The position numbers and the translations under genes are program-made. A DNA stretch of 64,000 nt from Chitinophaga flava. GTDB lineage: Bacteria; Bacteroidota; Bacteroidia; Chitinophagales; Chitinophagaceae. Within the stretch, counting starts at the first letter, position 1; each line of letters opens with the position of its first letter. The notes below the pieces were generated by a model. That model was given only the letters and a program-made list of their open reading frames with translations. It had not been told where the DNA came from and searched no databases. Location: positions 3,472,001 through 3,536,000 of the forward strand of contig NZ_QFFJ01000001.1 in NCBI RefSeq assembly GCF_003308995.1, given 5' to 3'. Positions 59,063-64,000 of this stretch are shown here, in pieces.

Positions 59063-61879
59063 ATGCCAAAAGACTCATCTATCAAATCTGTCCTCATTAT
59101 CGGATCTGGTCCCATTATTATTGGTCAGGCTTGCGAATTTGACTATTCCGGTTCACAGGCAGCTCGTTCGCTGCGGGAAGAAGGAATTAAAGTGATTTTG
59201 ATTAATTCCAACCCGGCTACCATCATGACGGACCCTATGATGGCCGATAAGGTTTATTTGCTCCCATTAACCGTGGAAAGCATTGAGCAGATTCTGGAAG
59301 AAAACCAGATTGACGCTGTATTGCCTACCATGGGTGGTCAAACAGCGCTGAACCTTTGTAAAGAGGTAGATGAGCTGGGAATATGGGAAAAGAACAACGT
59401 TCGCCTCATTGGTGTAGACATCAAAGCGATCGACAAGGCTGAAGACCGTGAACAGTTCCGTCAGTGGATGATCCAACTGGGCATACCGGTAGCGCCTGCA
59501 AGAACGGCCAACTCTTTCCTGGAAGGTAAGGAGTTTGCACAGGAAATAGGCTTCCCGCTGGTAATCCGTCCTTCCTTTACCCTGGGTGGTACAGGTGGTG
59601 GCTTCGTTCACAGCAAAGAAGACCTGGACGAAGCACTGGACCGTGGTCTGAAAGCTTCTCCCATCCACGAAGTACTGGTTGAGAAAGCAGTACTCGGATG
59701 GAAGGAATTCGAACTGGAACTGCTGCGCGACAAGAATGACAACGTTGTGATCATCTGTACCGTAGAGAACCTCGATCCGATGGGTATCCACACTGGGGAC
59801 TCCATCACGGTGGCGCCTGCCATGACCCTGAGCGATACCGCTTTCCAGGACATGCGTAACAAAGCCATGATGATGATGCGTGACCTCGGCAACTTCGCCG
59901 GTGGCTGTAACGTTCAGTTCTCCCTCAATCCGGAAAATGAAGAGCTGATCGCTATTGAAATCAACCCGCGTGTAAGCCGCTCCTCTGCCCTGGCATCCAA
60001 AGCAACCGGTTATCCGATTGCAAAAATCGCTGCCAAACTGGCGATTGGCTACACCCTGGATGAACTGGAAAACCAGATCACCAGAACTACTTCCGCTTTC
60101 TTTGAACCTGCGCTGGACTACGTTATCGTAAAAATGCCACGCTGGAACTTCGATAAATTTAAAGGTGCAGACGACACCCTGGGCCTGCAGATGAAGTCTG
60201 TAGGTGAAGTAATGGCTATCGGCCGTACTTTCCCCGAAGCGCTGCAGAAAGCCTGCCAGAGCCTCGAAAACGATGCGCTGGGTCTGGGCTACTATGGCAA
60301 GTCGCTGATGAGAACGGAAGATCTCATCGAAAAACTGAAACGTCCTACCTGGGATCGTATCTTCCGTATCAAAGATGCCCTGATGGCAGGTGCTTCTGTG
60401 AAACATATCCACCAGCAGACACATATCGACCGCTGGTTCCTGCACCAGATACAGGATATCGTAAATCTGGAAAAACAACTGGCTGAGCATGACCTGGAAA
60501 GCGTTCCGGCCGACATGCTGAAAGATGCCAAACACATGGGCTTCTCCGACAAACAGCTGGCTATCATCTTCGGTAACTGCGAAGAAGAAGAAGTTTACGA
60601 AAAACGTAAAGCCCTCGGCATTGTTCGTACCTACAAAATGGTAGATACCTGCAGCGCTGAGTTTGAAGCTAAAACACCTTACTTCTATTCTACTTTCGAT
60701 ACAGAAAACGAAAGCAAGGTTAGCGATAAGAAAAAAATTATCGTACTGGGTTCCGGTCCTAACAGAATTGGCCAGGGTATTGAATTTGACTACTGCTGTA
60801 CACACGGTCTGCAGGCAATCCAGGATTGCGGCTATGAAGCGATCATGGTAAACTGTAACCCTGAAACGGTGTCTACCGACTTTGATATGGCCGACAAGCT
60901 GTACTTCGAACCGGTATTCTGGGAGCATCTGTGGGAGATCGTTGAGCTGGAAAAACCAGAAGGTGTGATCGTTCAGCTGGGTGGTCAGACTGCTCTGAAA
61001 CTGGCCAAACGCCTGGAAGAAAAAGGTATCAAAATCATCGGTACTTCTTTCGACAACATGGATATCGCGGAAGACCGCGGCCGTTTCTCCGATATGCTGA
61101 AAGACCTCGGTATTCCTTATCCTAAATACGGCACCGCTTACAATACAGACGAAGCTATTGAAGTGGCCAAGGAAGTAGGATACCCTGTGCTGGTACGTCC
61201 TTCCTATGTACTGGGCGGACAGCGTATGCGTATCGTGATCAACGAAGAAGAACTGGAACAATCTGTACTGAGCCTGCTGCGTCACCTGCCAGGCAACAAG
61301 ATCCTGATCGACCACTTCCTGGACCGCTGCCAGGAAGCTGAGATTGACGGTATCTTCGACGGTACTGATTTCCACGTGATGGGTGTAATGGAACACATTG
61401 AGCCTGCCGGTATCCACAGTGGTGACAGCCATGCGCTGCTGCCAGCCTTCAATCTCACTCCGATTGAAGTGACTACGATGGAATACTACGCAGAGAAAAT
61501 TGCCCGAGCACTGAATATCCGTGGTCTCATCAACATTCAGTTTGCTATCAAAGGTGGACAGGTATACGTGATCGAAGCCAACCCACGTGCTTCCCGCACT
61601 ACACCTTTCATCGCAAAAGCTTACCAGGTGCCTTACCTGAACATCGCTACCAAAGTGATGATCGGTGCCAAAAAGCTGCAGGACTTCACAATTGAAAAGA
61701 AACTCACCGGCTTTGCTATCAAAGAACCAGTGTTCTCCTTCAATAAATTCCCGGGCGTGAACAAAGAACTCGGCCCTGAAATGAAGTCCACCGGTGAAGC
61801 TATCCGCTTTATTAAAGACCTGAGAGATCCTTATTTCAGGCAGTTGTATAAAGAAAAGAGCATGTACCTGTCTAAATAA
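59063..61879 (+). CDS. carB: Carbamoyl-phosphate synthase large subunit lacking the regulatory domain
   Basis: 938 residues against about 1070 in Escherichia coli. Both ATP-grasp halves are complete: the first begins SVLIIGSGPIIIGQACEFDYSG and holds FTLGGTGGGFVH and EINPRVSRSSALASKATGYPIA; the second begins IIVLGSGPNRIGQGIEFDYC and holds SYVLGGQRMRIV and EANPRASRTTPFIAK. It ends GEAIRFIKDLRDPYFRQLYKEKSMYLSK, just where the C-terminal MGS-like domain that binds UMP and ornithine would begin. Allosteric control by these effectors is therefore absent or supplied in trans. The enzyme makes carbamoyl phosphate for pyrimidines and arginine. carA is not in the window. Confidence 0.96.
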   Translation: MPKDSSIKSVLIIGSGPIIIGQACEFDYSGSQAARSLREEGIKVILINSNPATIMTDPMMADKVYLLPLTVESIEQILEENQIDAVLPTMGGQTALNLCKEVDELGIWEKNNVRLIGVDIKAIDKAEDREQFRQWMIQLGIPVAPARTANSFLEGKEFAQEIGFPLVIRPSFTLGGTGGGFVHSKEDLDEALDRGLKASPIHEVLVEKAVLGWKEFELELLRDKNDNVVIICTVENLDPMGIHTGDSITVAPAMTLSDTAFQDMRNKAMMMMRDLGNFAGGCNVQFSLNPENEELIAIEINPRVSRSSALASKATGYPIAKIAAKLAIGYTLDELENQITRTTSAFFEPALDYVIVKMPRWNFDKFKGADDTLGLQMKSVGEVMAIGRTFPEALQKACQSLENDALGLGYYGKSLMRTEDLIEKLKRPTWDRIFRIKDALMAGASVKHIHQQTHIDRWFLHQIQDIVNLEKQLAEHDLESVPADMLKDAKHMGFSDKQLAIIFGNCEEEEVYEKRKALGIVRTYKMVDTCSAEFEAKTPYFYSTFDTENESKVSDKKKIIVLGSGPNRIGQGIEFDYCCTHGLQAIQDCGYEAIMVNCNPETVSTDFDMADKLYFEPVFWEHLWEIVELEKPEGVIVQLGGQTALKLAKRLEEKGIKIIGTSFDNMDIAEDRGRFSDMLKDLGIPYPKYGTAYNTDEAIEVAKEVGYPVLVRPSYVLGGQRMRIVINEEELEQSVLSLLRHLPGNKILIDHFLDRCQEAEIDGIFDGTDFHVMGVMEHIEPAGIHSGDSHALLPAFNLTPIEVTTMEYYAEKIARALNIRGLINIQFAIKGGQVYVIEANPRASRTTPFIAKAYQVPYLNIATKVMIGAKKLQDFTIEKKLTGFAIKEPVFSFNKFPGVNKELGPEMKSTGEAIRFIKDLRDPYFRQLYKEKSMYLSK

Positions 61880-61902
61880 GACAGTGTCGGATATAAAAAG
61901 CG

Positions 61903-61935
61903 AAAGCCCGTCAGTATTAAGCTGACGGGCTTTTT
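61903..61935 (+). terminator. Terminator of carB
   Basis: Stem AAAGCCCGTCAG / CTGACGGGCTTT with a 7-base loop, followed by TT and GCG. It lies 24 bases after the stop codon. Confidence 0.9.
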
Positions 61936-61937
61936 GC

Positions 61938-62317
61938 GTATATTGTTTTAGTTTGGAATTGCTCTAAAATAACAGAGCCTGATAAAGATCAGGCTCCTTC
62001 TTTTCCCTCAAAATAACCATTAAAGACACGACTATTGAATCTTGATACGACACAAATAGCGTGACCGGTAATGCAGTTTACAAATAATATTATATTTAAA
62101 GAAGATGTTAACTAATCAATAACAGATTTGGAAAGTTAAAATATTGAAATGATTGATTTTTAATATATTAAATAAATTGAATTTTTAACAGATATTTTGC
62201 ATTAACACGCCCTGAAGCAGAAGTTACCAAGCTATCATACATTTTTCGTATATGCTGTTTTTGCGTTTTTGAGACGGTTTAATTCCTACATTTAATACTG
62301 CAAAAAAAGTTAACCCC
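61938..62317. other. Gap without a supported gene, carB to comEC
   Basis: About 380 bases. A hairpin GAGCCTGAT-AAAG-ATCAGGCTC at 61975-61996 followed by CTTCTTTT may be a second terminator. The rest is AT-rich with no ORF worth calling. TACATTTA near 62287 is one mismatch from a -7 box for comEC. Confidence 0.5.
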
Positions 62318-64000
62318 ATGCAGTTTGAATCCCCCACATTTGTGGCGTACTGGAAACGTGCGCCCTTTCTACGTTTGACAGCCCCTTTGCTGGCCGGTAT
62401 TTTCATACAACTGAATTTACAGCTTTCCGCATTATCCCTGTACATACTTATCCTGACCGCATTTACGGCGGTATGGGGCCTGAGCCGGTTGCCACTGGCT
62501 TATCGCTATCATTATTCATGGATAGGTGGGTTGCTTATTTTTATCATGATCCTCTGCGGCGGAGCACTGTTGCTGGTTTGTGCCGATATTCGAGGGCAAG
62601 ACGGGTATTTTTCTGCACCCGAAAAGGAGGGGGATTTCCTGCTGGCAGCAGTGGAAGAACCCTTGCAGGAGAAAGCCCGCACACGCAAAACCGTTCTGAG
62701 CATTGAAGGCGTATATGCACATGGTAAGTTGGTGCCCGCAAAAGGGCATTTACTGGCCTATTTTAGCAGGGATACTGCTTCGGTGGGATTAGTGTACGGA
62801 ACACGGTTGTTGTTGGCTAAAAAGCCTGTTATAATCAAAAACAGCGGCAATCCAGGTGCGTTCGACTACCGGCAGTACTGTGCAGCACAACAGATCTATC
62901 ACCAGGTATATTTGCGTGCCGGAGAATATCAGCAGCTGAAACAGCCTCCGGCCCGGGATCTGACAATCTGGCTCCTGAAAGCAAGAGATTTTTGTCTGCA
63001 TAGCCTGAAAACAAATATCGGAGAAGGGCCTGAAGCTGGTATGGCAGAAGCACTGCTCATCGGCTACCGGCAAGACCTCGACAAAGACATGGTCAATAGT
63101 TATAGCAACACCGGTATTGTACATGTCATCGCTATCTCCGGTATGCACCTGGCACTGCTGTATGGCACCTTGTTATGGCTGTTGCGCTGGCTACCAGCCA
63201 GTACCCTCGTCAATGGGATGAAAGCCCTCATTATTTTAAGCGTATTGTGGGGATTCGCCCTGCTGACAGGGGCTTCGGCTTCTGTATTAAGGGCAGCCGT
63301 TATGTTCTCCGGCATTACTATCGGACAACTGATACTAAACCGGCGCGCCAGTACCTACAACACCCTGGCTGCTTCGGCTTTCGTATTGTTATGCTATAAG
63401 CCCTGGCTGGCTGTGGACGCAGGTTTTCAGCTCTCTTACCTGGCAGTGCTGAGTATCCTGTTGTTTTATACGCCCCTGTCTGAATTGCTGCATTTCCGGT
63501 GGCGATGGGCCACACTGCTGTGGCAAACGACAGCTTTGTCAATAGCTGCACAGATACTCACTTTGCCAGTGTCCATTTACTATTTTCATCAGTTTCCCTG
63601 TTATTTTCTGCCGGCCAATCTGCTGGCTGTTCCGCTGTCTACTGTGGTGATTTATGGAGAAGTATTTTTACTGATGATGACACCTTTTGTGATGCTCGCA
63701 GAATGGACCGGACTGGCTATCCGGCTGGTGATCCGATGGATGAATGCCGGGGTGGAATGGTTGGGACAACTACCTTACGCGGTCATTGGTGACCTGCAGT
63801 TAAGCCTCCTGCAAACCGGCTGTTTTTACGCCCTGCTGGCGGGCCTCGCGGTATGGTGGCTGCAGAAGTCCCGTACCGGACTATGGGTGGCACTGATCTG
63901 TAGCTGGGCCATGGTGGCTGATAAAGTAGTCCGCCAGCTGCTAACCCTGCAACGACAACAACTGATCATCTATAACGTACCCGCCTATACGGCAATCGAC
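62318..64000 (+). CDS. comEC: ComEC/Rec2 family DNA-uptake channel protein, 3' end missing
   Basis: ATG at 62318; the frame is open to the last base (561 codons shown), so the C-terminus is outside the window. Order: two or three N-terminal membrane segments (about 20-80), a soluble OB-like domain (about 90-210), then the ComEC competence domain with GIVHVIAISGMHLALLYG at about 264-281 and many hydrophobic helices. ComEC carries single-stranded DNA across the inner membrane in natural transformation. With comF at 8.7 kb it supports competence genes in this genome. The usual C-terminal hydrolase-like domain would lie beyond the edge. Confidence 0.93.
   Translation, partial: MQFESPTFVAYWKRAPFLRLTAPLLAGIFIQLNLQLSALSLYILILTAFTAVWGLSRLPLAYRYHYSWIGGLLIFIMILCGGALLLVCADIRGQDGYFSAPEKEGDFLLAAVEEPLQEKARTRKTVLSIEGVYAHGKLVPAKGHLLAYFSRDTASVGLVYGTRLLLAKKPVIIKNSGNPGAFDYRQYCAAQQIYHQVYLRAGEYQQLKQPPARDLTIWLLKARDFCLHSLKTNIGEGPEAGMAEALLIGYRQDLDKDMVNSYSNTGIVHVIAISGMHLALLYGTLLWLLRWLPASTLVNGMKALIILSVLWGFALLTGASASVLRAAVMFSGITIGQLILNRRASTYNTLAASAFVLLCYKPWLAVDAGFQLSYLAVLSILLFYTPLSELLHFRWRWATLLWQTTALSIAAQILTLPVSIYYFHQFPCYFLPANLLAVPLSTVVIYGEVFLLMMTPFVMLAEWTGLAIRLVIRWMNAGVEWLGQLPYAVIGDLQLSLLQTGCFYALLAGLAVWWLQKSRTGLWVALICSWAMVADKVVRQLLTLQRQQLIIYNVPAYTAID

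Noticed and set aside
59267..61432. 721-codon ORF on the minus strand opposite carB
   Set aside because: It is an antisense shadow of a highly conserved gene; the His/Phe/Val-rich composition and lack of any motif are typical of such shadows.
1..64000. tRNA, rRNA and tmRNA genes
   Set aside because: A read for T-loop (GGTTCRANNCC) and CCA-stem patterns found no convincing cloverleaf, and no rRNA-like conserved blocks were seen. A covariance-model scan could change this.

Overview
The window looks like chromosomal DNA from a Bacteroidota bacterium, most likely a Chitinophagaceae member close to Chitinophaga. This rests on gene families typical of the phylum (DUF4286, RicT next to HolB, three-domain IspG, ribosomal protein THX, split MetH, VWA/TPR Bat-type genes, Ig-like lipoproteins, CarB without its regulatory domain). 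It also rests on many copies of the Bacteroidota -7 promoter box TAnnTTTG, once with a perfect TTTG-N19-TATATTTG arrangement (before the HU gene), and on the near absence of Shine-Dalgarno sequences. No tRNA, rRNA, CRISPR array, prophage or insertion sequence was found. The genus is inference; the phylum is well supported.

Layout. 1-11 kb: the 3' end of a glycoside-hydrolase-like gene converges on an SMP-30/gluconolactonase gene across a nested inverted repeat; then a nucleoid-associated protein, ricT and holB, a lipoprotein, glutathione peroxidase, comF and radA. 11-18 kb: a membrane zinc peptidase, then the translation block rplM-rpsI-rpsB-tsf-pyrH; S2 has a long Gly/Arg tail. 16-30 kb: DUF3298 lipoprotein, pdxH, ribosomal protein THX, HU, DUF4286, exonuclease III, methionine synthase split into two genes, a small regulated unit coding a Cys/Met-rich 29-residue peptide plus a 70-residue orphan, recR, an Ig-like lipoprotein, an SRPBCC protein, an LpxR-like lipid A deacylase and an acyl-CoA hydrolase/transferase.

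30-42 kb: two GNAT acetyltransferases, an ECF-like sigma factor followed by two paralogous membrane anti-sigma-like proteins, a lipocalin-like lipoprotein, a metal-dependent hydrolase, LysR and AraC regulators, ispG, and a TPR/VWA pair of the Bat type. 42-54 kb: a class D beta-lactamase-like lipoprotein, kbl, a second ECF sigma/anti-sigma unit with an outer-membrane barrel and a lipoprotein, an M16 peptidase, an L,D-transpeptidase, an alpha/beta hydrolase and acs. 54-64 kb: an HTH regulator with a palindromic operator, a nucleotidase/DeoR/MFS cluster with a strong shared operator, carB, and the 5' part of comEC, which runs off the end.

Most of the window is housekeeping. The items most worth follow-up are the Cys/Met-rich peptide unit near 24.3 kb, the 37-bp inverted repeat holding both stop codons at 2.1-2.3 kb, the tandem operator-like repeats at 30.45 kb, the 24-bp perfect palindrome at 56.63 kb, a 70-bp-period repeat before carB whose copies differ only by transitions and one indel, and the shared use of TTG starts by all three anti-sigma-like genes. 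Nothing in the window proves a wholly new defence or biosynthetic system.
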